DNA of 7,175 nucleotides. It comes from Bacteroidota bacterium. Lineage in GTDB: Bacteria > Pseudomonadota > Alphaproteobacteria > Puniceispirillales > Puniceispirillaceae. The stretch lies in assembly GCA_009936825.1 (NCBI GenBank), contig JAACDV010000041.1, positions 1-7,175 on the forward strand, written 5' to 3'. The position numbers were made by a program, and so were the translations under genes. Below, piece after piece: positions 1-6,218 of this stretch (positions within the stretch are counted from its first letter, which is position 1; the number at the start of each line of letters is the position of its first letter). A model generated the notes under the pieces. The model ran no database searches, was not told where the DNA came from, and was given only the letters and a program-made list of their open reading frames with translations.

Positions 1-1201
1 AAAGCTGGCGATTGCGCCTACCTGTGGTGGGGCATGGGGGCTGGCACGCTACCAACGCAAGATTGCCGATTTTAACGGGGAAATTGATGCGGCATTTGAT
101 GGGGCATTTGACGGGGCAATTGATGCGGCAACCCGCAAATCAACAAGACGCCCGTTAGAGCTGAGCAGCAAGCGTCTTGCGCGGGTATTGGCGCCGTTGC
201 CATTGTCGGCTTTGCGGCTTGATATGCGAACCTGCAATGCGATGTCGGCTGCGGGCTTGCGCTCGATTGGTGATATTATAGGCATGCCACGGGCGCCGTT
301 GGCGAGACGGTTTTCCAATGTCCTGATCGAACGCCTTGATGCGGCGCTTGGCCATATCAATGAAAGCTTTACCCCGATCGCCCCGCCGCGGCCTTTATTG
401 GCAAGCCTCAATTTTGCCGAACCGGTTAGCGCGGGCGATGATATTGCGGCGGTGGTGCACAAACTGGCCGAAGATATTGCCCAGATTCTAGAAGAAAACG
501 GGCTTGCCACACGCCGCTTGCGACTTGGTTGGCAGCGGGTTGATGGCACGATTCTGGTGCATGATACACATCTGTCGCGCCCGGGCCGTGATGTGGCGGC
601 GTTTCACCGGCTTTTGGCGACCGCAGGCGCGGCAATTGATCCGGAATTTGGTCTGGAATGCGCGTGGATTGAGGCCCATCTCTGTAGCCCGCAAGCCCCT
701 ATATGCGGGCATTTTGATGATGGTATAAATGCTGATGCGACCTATGCCAGCCTTGTTGACCGGTTGGTGGCGCGGCTTGGCTTTGGCGCAGTTTTGCAGA
801 TGCAGACAAGGGATTGCTGGCAACCTGAGGTGGCGCAATATATGGCGCTTCCCGACATGCAGGATGGCGCCCCCAAAAACCACAGCCGCCCACCACCGCC
901 GATCACGACACCACCGCGGCCAATCCGGCTTTTGACACATCCCCAGCCATTATCGGTTGTGGCATTATTGCCGGATCACCCACCAGCACAGTTTAACTGG
1001 CAGAACAAGACCTATCGGGTGCGCCGCGCCAGTGGCCCCGAACGCATCGCCCCGCAATGGTGGACGGCTGCGGCGGGGAGCAAGACACGCGATTATTTTC
1101 GTCTGGAGGATGAACAGGGTGCGCGTTTCTGGGTCTACCGCGAGGGGCTGCCTGAACGCAATGAGGATGTAAGCTGGTTCCTACACGGATTTTTCGCATG
1201 A
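1..1201 (+). CDS. imuB: ImuB, Y-family polymerase-like mutasome protein (5' end missing)
   Basis: The frame is open from base 2 to the TGA at 1199-1201, giving 399 visible residues; the N-terminal part lies before the window. ImuB is a catalytically dead Y-family homologue that bridges the beta clamp, ImuA and the error-prone polymerase ImuC during SOS translesion synthesis. Visible parts, in order: the end of the palm region (GGAWGLARY, close to the family's GAAWALAR), a variable segment with a tandem repeat, a thumb-like helix-hairpin-helix region (LPLSALRLD, then GDIIGMPRAPLARRF), the little-finger-like region (SLNFAEPV onward, with IDPEFGLE), a proline-rich linker near nt 884-930, and the conserved ImuB C-terminal module (RPIRLL, GPERIAPQWW, TRDYFRLED, FWVYREGL, WFLHGFFA). 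It overlaps the downstream polymerase gene by ATGA. A TTG at 188 is in frame but is not the start, since family homology continues upstream of it. An SOS operator would lie outside the window. Identification is firm from family motifs; the length of the missing part is unknown. Confidence 0.93.
   Translation, partial: KLAIAPTCGGAWGLARYQRKIADFNGEIDAAFDGAFDGAIDAATRKSTRRPLELSSKRLARVLAPLPLSALRLDMRTCNAMSAAGLRSIGDIIGMPRAPLARRFSNVLIERLDAALGHINESFTPIAPPRPLLASLNFAEPVSAGDDIAAVVHKLAEDIAQILEENGLATRRLRLGWQRVDGTILVHDTHLSRPGRDVAAFHRLLATAGAAIDPEFGLECAWIEAHLCSPQAPICGHFDDGINADATYASLVDRLVARLGFGAVLQMQTRDCWQPEVAQYMALPDMQDGAPKNHSRPPPPITTPPRPIRLLTHPQPLSVVALLPDHPPAQFNWQNKTYRVRRASGPERIAPQWWTAAAGSKTRDYFRLEDEQGARFWVYREGLPERNEDVSWFLHGFFA
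77..130 (+). repeat. 12-bp in-frame tandem repeat inside imuB
   Basis: Four imperfect 12-bp units follow each other: ggggaaattgat (77-88), gcggcatttgat (89-100), ggggcatttgac (101-112) and ggggcaattgat (113-124), then a half unit gcggca (125-130). In the imuB frame they encode GEID, AAFD, GAFD and GAID. The unit is a multiple of three, so copy-number change keeps the frame. It sits in the variable segment between the palm end and the thumb-like helix-hairpin-helix region, where extra residues are probably tolerated. The repeat is read directly from the sequence; any variability between strains is inference. Confidence 0.85.
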
Positions 1202-4200
1202 GCGCGGATGATCACATGTATAAGCCCTCGGCTGTGCTTGGTTGCTACAGTAATTTTACCTTTTTAACAGGGGCGTCACATCCTGTTGAAATGGTGAAAA
1301 CGGCGGCGGCGCTTGGCTGGCAGGCAATCGGCATTGCTGACGTCAATTCGCTTGCTGGCATTGTTCGTGCGCATGTTGCCGCCCGTGATCATGGCATTCG
1401 GTTGATTGTGGGTGCGCGATTGCGACCTGTTGACGGGCCGGATGTTATTGTGCACCCGCTGGATAGGGCTGGTTACGAATCGCTTTGTGTGTTGCTGAGT
1501 GAGGCCAATTTGCGCGGTACCAAGGCCAATCCGGTATTGCATCTTGGCGACCTTACCCGTCTTAACGCCAGCACCGCATTATTGGTAATGCCGCCAGAAC
1601 ATCCACAGCTTGATTATCAGGCCCAGCTTGGGCAGATCAGCCAGCTTTCGGCGGGTCAGGTGTTTGCCGGTGCGGCGCTTTATCGGGATGGGGCGGATGC
1701 GGTGCGCCTGAACATGCTGGTTGAAATGGCACAGAGCGTTGGCCTTCGTCTGGCGGCGGTGGGGGATGCGCTCTATCATGCCCCCGAACGCCGTCCGCTT
1801 GCTGATGTGTTAAGTTGCATCCGGGAAAAACAGCTTTTGGACAAGGCTGGACATCTGTTATCGCGCAATGCTGAACGGCATCTGATTACCCCAGTTGAGG
1901 CACAGCGTCGTTGGCGACATTTGCCGGATGCGCTGGCGGCGTCGGCTGATCTGGCTGAATTATGCAATTTCAGCATGTCTGATCTGTCATATGAATATCC
2001 CAATGAAGTGTCATCGGGCAGGCGAAATGCCATGCAGGAACTGGAATATCAGACATGGAACGGGGCCCGTGACCGCTATCGTGACGGCATTCCGGAAAAG
2101 GTTGAAACCTATCTCAAGCGTGAGATGGCTTTGGTCGCAAAGCTAGAATTTGCGCCTTATTTTCTGACTGTCTTTGACATCGTGCGCTTTGCCAGAGGGC
2201 GCGGCATTCTCTGTCAGGGGCGCGGTTCAGCCGCCAATTCGGCGATTTGCTATTGCCTTGGCATCACATCTGTCGACCCGGCGCGCTCGCAACCGCTGTT
2301 TGAGAGGTTCATCAGTGAAGCGCGTGGTGAGCCGCCAGACATTGATGTTGATTTTGAACATGAGCGCCGCGAAGAGGTGATCCAGCATATCTATGCCAAA
2401 TATGGACGGATGCGGGCCGGACTTGCCGCCAGTGTTATCACCTATCGGCGGCGCAGTGCTTTACGTGAAGTGGCAAAGGTTTTCGGGTTGAGCCGTGATG
2501 TGCAAGCGGCCTTGTCAGGCGAGGTATGGGGCCGTGAGAAAGAGCAGCTTGATGGGTCTGCCTTGCGTGCGGCCGGGCTTGATCCGGCTGATCGGCGGCT
2601 TGCGCTGGTGATGCGGCTTGTGGCGGATATCAGCCGGTTCCCACGGCATCTGTCACAACATGTTGGCGGCTTTGTTATCACCAAAGGTCGGCTGGATCAT
2701 CTGTGCCCGATCAGTCCGGCTGCAATGGAAGGGCGCACTGTCATTGAATGGGACAAGGATGATCTTGATGCGCTTGGCCTGTTAAAGGTCGATGTGTTGG
2801 CCTTGGGTATGCTCAGCTGTATTCGCCGCGCCTTTGATCTGATGCGCCTGCATTACAACCGTTCATTGACGCTGGCATCGACACCGCCAGAGGATAAGGC
2901 GACTTACGATATGCTGTGTGCGGGCCAGTCTGTTGGCGTTTTTCAGGTGGAGTCGCGAGCCCAGATGGCGATGTTGCCGCGCCTGCAACCGCGCTGTTTT
3001 CATGATCTGGTGGTGCAGGTGGCAATCGTGCGCCCCGGCCCTATTCAAGGGGACATGGTGCATCCCTATCTTCGTCGGCGCGCCGGTCTGGAGCAGGTAA
3101 TCTATCCGTCTGCGGATTTGCGGTCTGTGCTTGAACGGACGCTTGGTGTGCCGTTGTTTCAGGAGCAGGCGATGCAGATTGCCATCGTTGGTGCCGGATT
3201 TACCGGCAGTGAGGCAGACCAGCTTCGCCGGGCCATGGCGACGTTTAAAAAGGATGGTGAGGTCAGTCAATTTCGGGACAAAATGGTCAATGGGATGATC
3301 GAGCGCGGATATGATCCAGACTTTGCCATGCGATGTTTCAAACAGATTGAAGGGTTTGGCACCTATGGGTTTCCAGAGTCCCATGCTGCCAGTTTTGCCC
3401 TGCTGGTATATATTTCAGCCTGGATTAAACGGCATTATCCTGATGTGTTAATCTGTGCATTGTTGAACGCCCAGCCAATGGGATTTTATTCACCCTCGCA
3501 GTTGATTGCCGAGGCCAAGCGTAGCGGCGTTCAGATACGCCCCATAGATGTCAGCTATTCGGCATGGGACAGCACGTTGGAGCAGGATCATCAGAACCGA
3601 CGGGGGCATCATGCTCTGCGCCTTGGTCTGCGCCTGATAAAAGGGCTGGCACGCGGCGAGGGAGAACGGGTTGCCGCCTGTCGGTATCTGGAAAGTGAAA
3701 CCCGGACGCAGAATAGGTCGGCAAGCACCGTCAAACCTGCCTTTGCCACTCTTGCCGATATTATGCGGCAGGCTGATGTGTCGGCAAAGGCGTTGCAGGC
3801 GATCGCTGATGCAGACGGTTTCGCCAGCCTTGGGCTGAACCGGCGGCAGGCATTGTGGCAGGTGCGTGCCCTTGGCCGGAAGCCGTTGCACGAAATGCCG
3901 TTATTCGCCACCAGCAATAACCGCGATAATAACGAACCTGCCGTCAGCCTGCCAATTGCCAGTGATGGCGAGGAGGTGGCGGCTGATTATCGTAGCCTTG
4001 GCCTGTCGTTAAAGGCGCATCCAATCCGGATATTAGCGCCATCTTTGCAAGGTGCCGGTTGGCAGAGTTGTGCGGGGGCACAGGATGTGCGCGATGGAAC
4101 GCGGTTGCGACTTGCCGGATTGGTGACCATGCGGCAACGCCCGGGAACAGCCAGTGGCACCGTCTTTTTAACGCTGGAGGATGATATCCATTCGCTCAAC

Positions 4201-4410
4201 GTCATTATCTGGCCAAAGCTTACCCAGACCTATCGCGAGGCGTTGCTGCGCTCGCAGATTTTGGGGGTTGTCGGGCGGGTGCAGCGCGAACAGGCGGTGG
4301 TTCATTTCATTGCTGAATCGTTGTTCAATCTGAACGGATTTTTGCGGCATCTGGATAGTGCCGCCGCCGATACCAAATCCACCCGTATGCGTAGCCGTGA
4401 TTTTAGATAG
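1198..4410 (+). CDS. dnaE2: ImuC / DnaE2, error-prone DNA polymerase III alpha-like subunit
   Basis: A 1070-residue C-family polymerase, in the normal size range for DnaE2/ImuC, which performs mutagenic translesion synthesis with ImuB in the cytoplasm. Domains: a PHP domain from about residue 12 (SNFTFLTGASHP at 18-29); the polymerase core with GRGSAANS (341-348), the PDIDVDF motif (380-386) carrying two catalytic aspartates and KVDVLALG carrying the third (Asp532); VRPGPIQG (611-618), LFQEQ (653-657), RRAMATFKK (677-685) and GFGTYGFPESHAASFA (719-734); a helix-hairpin-helix region near 820-900; and a C-terminal OB fold near 968-1040 (RLAGLVTMRQRPGTASG, then FLTLED). The polymerase triad looks intact. 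The usual HxH-like start of the PHP site is replaced by VLGCYSN, which suggests a weak or lost PHP metal centre. The ATG at 1198 is chosen because it gives the ATGA overlap with imuB; ATG 1216 (residue 7) is an alternative. It is predicted to be coexpressed with imuB under SOS control. It differs from replicative DnaE by its shorter length and context. Confidence 0.95.
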   Translation: MSADDHMYKPSAVLGCYSNFTFLTGASHPVEMVKTAAALGWQAIGIADVNSLAGIVRAHVAARDHGIRLIVGARLRPVDGPDVIVHPLDRAGYESLCVLLSEANLRGTKANPVLHLGDLTRLNASTALLVMPPEHPQLDYQAQLGQISQLSAGQVFAGAALYRDGADAVRLNMLVEMAQSVGLRLAAVGDALYHAPERRPLADVLSCIREKQLLDKAGHLLSRNAERHLITPVEAQRRWRHLPDALAASADLAELCNFSMSDLSYEYPNEVSSGRRNAMQELEYQTWNGARDRYRDGIPEKVETYLKREMALVAKLEFAPYFLTVFDIVRFARGRGILCQGRGSAANSAICYCLGITSVDPARSQPLFERFISEARGEPPDIDVDFEHERREEVIQHIYAKYGRMRAGLAASVITYRRRSALREVAKVFGLSRDVQAALSGEVWGREKEQLDGSALRAAGLDPADRRLALVMRLVADISRFPRHLSQHVGGFVITKGRLDHLCPISPAAMEGRTVIEWDKDDLDALGLLKVDVLALGMLSCIRRAFDLMRLHYNRSLTLASTPPEDKATYDMLCAGQSVGVFQVESRAQMAMLPRLQPRCFHDLVVQVAIVRPGPIQGDMVHPYLRRRAGLEQVIYPSADLRSVLERTLGVPLFQEQAMQIAIVGAGFTGSEADQLRRAMATFKKDGEVSQFRDKMVNGMIERGYDPDFAMRCFKQIEGFGTYGFPESHAASFALLVYISAWIKRHYPDVLICALLNAQPMGFYSPSQLIAEAKRSGVQIRPIDVSYSAWDSTLEQDHQNRRGHHALRLGLRLIKGLARGEGERVAACRYLESETRTQNRSASTVKPAFATLADIMRQADVSAKALQAIADADGFASLGLNRRQALWQVRALGRKPLHEMPLFATSNNRDNNEPAVSLPIASDGEEVAADYRSLGLSLKAHPIRILAPSLQGAGWQSCAGAQDVRDGTRLRLAGLVTMRQRPGTASGTVFLTLEDDIHSLNVIIWPKLTQTYREALLRSQILGVVGRVQREQAVVHFIAESLFNLNGFLRHLDSAAADTKSTRMRSRDFR

Positions 4411-4412
4411 GA

Positions 4413-5774
4413 TTATCCGGCGCGCTTGATCTGTTCAGATACCGCAAAGCAGGGTCGCCCTTTGGCGAATAGCGCCGCACAGGCAGACCGCGCCTGGCCT
4501 TCATCCAGATTGTTAAAGCGCACCCGCCATAACGGCATATTGCCTCTGGTAACAAGGGTCAGGCGTGCCGGCGAGCGCCCAAGCACATTATCGGCGGTGC
4601 GGCGGGCCTGTGCGGCGGCTTTGTGCGCGTTTGCACGCTTGGCAAAGCTGCCGATCTGAACGCTCCAGATAATGTCAAAATTATTCGCATCTGCCGCCAC
4701 ATTCTGGGTGCCCTCATCGAGGTAGGCTGAACTGCCGCTGGCCACGGTGACATCGACATTTGCTCTGATTTTCGGCTTGAGCTTTGGTTTGGCCTTTGGC
4801 ACCTCACTCGTTTTTGGACGGGTTGGCGGCGAAATTGGCAGCTTCGTTGGCGGGGCCGTGGTTTTGCGTTTTGGCAGAACCCGCACCGCGGCAACCTGAG
4901 TGCCAACATCGCCGGGCTTCACGCGTTTGAACGAGGCATCGAGGATTTGCATCATATGACGATCACGGCTTTTGCCGGATTTACCACCAAAGACAACGCC
5001 AATCAGGCGAACGCCGCGACGCTCCACCGAGGCGACAAGGTTAAAGCCCGATGCGTTAATGTAGCCGGTCTTGATGCCGTCAGTGCCGGTGTAGGCAGAT
5101 AGTAACCGGTTGTGATTTTTGAATTTATGACCTTTCCAGCGAAAACTCTTGGCGCTGAAGAAATCATAGAATTGCGGAAAATCACGCCGCATTGCAACGG
5201 CAAGGCGGGCCATATCGCGGGCCGTGGATTTTTGCTGGCTATGTGGCAGGCCAGATGCGTTGCGAAACGTCGTGCGCGACATGCCAAGCGCCCGCGCCTT
5301 TCGGGTCATGCGTTTACCGAACGCACGCTCAGTGCCGGACAGATGCTCGGCTATGGCGGTGGCAACATCATTCGCAGATTTGGTGACGAGCGCGTAGATC
5401 GCGTCCTCGACAGTGATCGTCTGGCCGGGTTTCAAATACAGCTTTGAGGGCGAGCGACCGGCTGCAATTTTTGATACTTTCATCTTGCTGTTCATCTTGA
5501 TGCGCCCCGAGGACAGCTCTTCAAACAGCAGATATAAGGTCATGATCTTGGTTAGGGAGGCGGGGTAGCGGTGGCTATCGGCGCTACGCGAAAACAGAAC
5601 TTTGCCGCTCTGCTCTTCGATGACGATAGCCGCATATTTTGCGGCATTTGCCGGCTGAATAGACGCACCAACGAGCATTAGGGCGATAATCACCAAGGAA
5701 TATCGAATAAAGCCACGAAACGTGGGTTGTTTTTGATGCTGCATTTCGGACGCTGGACAGGCGGTTAAATGCAA
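4413..5774 (-). CDS. D-alanyl-D-alanine carboxypeptidase (PBP5/S11 family) with C-terminal SPOR domain
   Basis: A 453-residue exported penicillin-binding protein that removes the terminal D-Ala from peptidoglycan pentapeptides in the periplasm. A signal peptide is visible: basic region around residues 15-24, hydrophobic core 26-38, probable cleavage after Ala-Asn-Ala (42-44). The active-site motifs are complete: SLTK (73-76, nucleophile Ser73), SAN (133-135) and KTG (235-237). The peptidase part ends near residue 290. The usual PBP5 C-terminal domain and membrane anchor are absent; instead there is a Pro/Lys/Thr-rich linker (about 300-340) and a SPOR domain (about 370-447, beginning WSVQIGSF), a fold that binds denuded glycan at division sites. 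Proteins of this layout are often called DacF/DacC-like in Alphaproteobacteria. The TTG start at 5774 is preferred because GGAG lies 9 nt upstream; an ATG at 5744 (residue 11) gives a more ordinary signal peptide but has no clear Shine-Dalgarno. It converges on imuC with a 2-nt gap. Confidence 0.93.
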   Translation of the reverse strand: MHLTACPASEMQHQKQPTFRGFIRYSLVIIALMLVGASIQPANAAKYAAIVIEEQSGKVLFSRSADSHRYPASLTKIMTLYLLFEELSSGRIKMNSKMKVSKIAAGRSPSKLYLKPGQTITVEDAIYALVTKSANDVATAIAEHLSGTERAFGKRMTRKARALGMSRTTFRNASGLPHSQQKSTARDMARLAVAMRRDFPQFYDFFSAKSFRWKGHKFKNHNRLLSAYTGTDGIKTGYINASGFNLVASVERRGVRLIGVVFGGKSGKSRDRHMMQILDASFKRVKPGDVGTQVAAVRVLPKRKTTAPPTKLPISPPTRPKTSEVPKAKPKLKPKIRANVDVTVASGSSAYLDEGTQNVAADANNFDIIWSVQIGSFAKRANAHKAAAQARRTADNVLGRSPARLTLVTRGNMPLWRVRFNNLDEGQARSACAALFAKGRPCFAVSEQIKRAG

Positions 5775-5783
5775 CGCTCAGAA

Positions 5784-5787
5784 CTCC
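5784..5787 (-). promoter_or_regulatory. Ribosome binding site favouring the TTG start of the carboxypeptidase
   Basis: On the minus strand the sequence reads acGGAGttctgagcgTTG, placing GGAG 9 nt before the TTG codon at 5774-5772. The competing ATG at 5744 is preceded by gcgtccgaa, with no purine-rich match. The site therefore supports the longer protein, although the shorter one starts closer to the hydrophobic signal core. Confidence 0.5.
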
Positions 5788-5824
5788 GTGACGCAGGAAA
5801 AAAGTATTGGTAGCGATTAGAATC

Positions 5825-5852
5825 AGAATAACGCATTTAACGTTTCTTTCAA
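5825..5852 (-). promoter_or_regulatory. Candidate sigma-70-type promoter for the carboxypeptidase gene
   Basis: On the minus strand TTGAAA (5852-5847) is followed after a 16-nt spacer by TATTCT (5830-5825). The -35 matches 4 of 6 and the -10 matches 4 of 6 of the general consensus. Transcription would begin near 5818, giving a leader of about 45 nt before the TTG start. A GANTC site (gattc on the minus strand, 5824-5820) directly abuts the -10. Prediction by eye only. Confidence 0.4.
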
Positions 5853-5881
5853 CAATATCTCGGCATGATTAAGGCGGTTAT

Positions 5882-5898
5882 TGGGCATTATCAGCCCA
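5882..5898. repeat. Short inverted repeat (TGGGC / GCCCA)
   Basis: TGGGC (5882-5886) and GCCCA (5894-5898) form a perfect 5-bp stem around the 7-nt loop attatca. No T run follows directly on either strand, so it is not a typical intrinsic terminator. It lies about 30 nt upstream of the -35 proposed for the carboxypeptidase gene and could be an operator half-site pair or a chance repeat. Confidence 0.4.
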
Positions 5899-5921
5899 TT
5901 CTATCACCAAGTCTTTCCGTG

Positions 5922-5984
5922 TTTTGTATTTTGTTAAGATTTTTCAATTTATTTTGAGCAGATCGACTTTTTTTTTAATTTTTT
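5922..5984. other. Cluster of T-tracts, possible intrinsically curved DNA
   Basis: Six runs of four or more T occur on the + strand: 5922-5925, 5929-5932, 5940-5944, 5952-5955, 5968-5976 (nine T) and 5979-5984. Several are about 10-12 bp apart, near one helical turn, the arrangement that bends DNA. There is no strong GC stem before the nine-T run, so I do not call a terminator. A role in nucleoid-protein binding between the divergent promoters is inference. Confidence 0.4.
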
Positions 5985-6132
5985 CCAGTTTAGCCCTTAT
6001 CACAGCAAGATTAATGCCAATATCAAGAGGTGCAGGAAACGCGATTTACAATACTGGTTTTAGGCGCAGATTCGCGTCGTTAAAACATTCTGAAGGTTGA
6101 TTTAAAGGGTAAATTTTTGAACAATCACTGAC

Positions 6133-6142
6133 GGACATGTCC
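6133..6142. repeat. Perfect 10-bp palindrome ggacatgtcc upstream of clpS
   Basis: The palindrome is perfect and ends one base before the proposed extended -10 element of clpS (6144-6152), so it would lie in the spacer region of that promoter. That is a usual place for a repressor operator. No regulator family is recognised from it. Confidence 0.4.
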
Positions 6143-6143
6143 A

Positions 6144-6152
6144 TGCCATAAT
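6144..6152 (+). promoter_or_regulatory. Candidate extended -10 promoter for clpS-clpA
   Basis: The stretch tgcCATAAT fits the extended -10 pattern TGnTATAAT with one mismatch. No good -35 lies 16-18 nt upstream, which extended -10 promoters tolerate; TTGAAC at 6117-6122 is too far, with a 24-nt gap. The start would be near 6159, giving a leader of about 60 nt. No clear heat-shock (RpoH) promoter of the alphaproteobacterial CTTG type is visible. Confidence 0.35.
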
Positions 6153-6218
6153 TGGTGTTGAAACTGGTGAATACTGGGTAACTGATCAAGTGTACGGTAA
6201 AGATGAGAGACAGAGAAA

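Larger units (their letters stand above)
5775..6218. other. AT-rich divergent intergenic region between the carboxypeptidase gene and clpS
   Basis: This 444-nt gap holds no gene I can support. It is clearly richer in A/T than the flanking coding DNA. It contains candidate promoters for both flanking genes, a 5-bp-stem hairpin (5882-5898), a block of T-tracts (5922-5984), a 10-bp palindrome (6133-6142) and two GANTC sites (5820-5824 and 6069-6073). Two tiny frames of 30 and 28 codons exist (5865-5957 and 6014-6100, + strand) but have no convincing ribosome binding sites. I see no tRNA-like fold and no GC-rich stem followed by a T run. The length exceeds what two simple promoters need, so a small RNA or a long leader is possible but unproven. 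Confidence 0.6.

Noticed and set aside
49..549. 166-codon minus-strand frame opposite imuB
   Set aside because: It is the antisense shadow of a well-supported ImuB frame; its Arg/Ser/Ala-rich product resembles no family I know.
188..1201. TTG at 188 as the start of imuB
   Set aside because: The frame is open to the window edge and conserved ImuB sequence (GGAWGLARY) lies upstream of 188, so the true start is outside.
2863..3384. 173-codon minus-strand frame opposite dnaE2
   Set aside because: It lies fully within conserved polymerase motifs on the other strand and has no recognisable domain.
5865..5957. 30-codon hydrophobic frame starting MIKAVIGHYQ, + strand
   Set aside because: No Shine-Dalgarno is visible, and its hydrophobicity follows from the T-rich DNA; probably chance.
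5946..5984. Possible intrinsic terminator ending in nine T
   Set aside because: The only stem before it is a weak tcaa/ttga pair; there is no GC-rich hairpin and no upstream + strand gene needing termination.
6014..6100. 28-codon frame starting MPISRGAGNA, + strand
   Set aside because: No good ribosome binding site and no recognisable sequence; too short to support.
5837..6110. CtrA-type sites (TTAA-N7-TTAA)
   Set aside because: Only half matches such as ttaa-N7-tgaa near 6080 are present; not enough to call.
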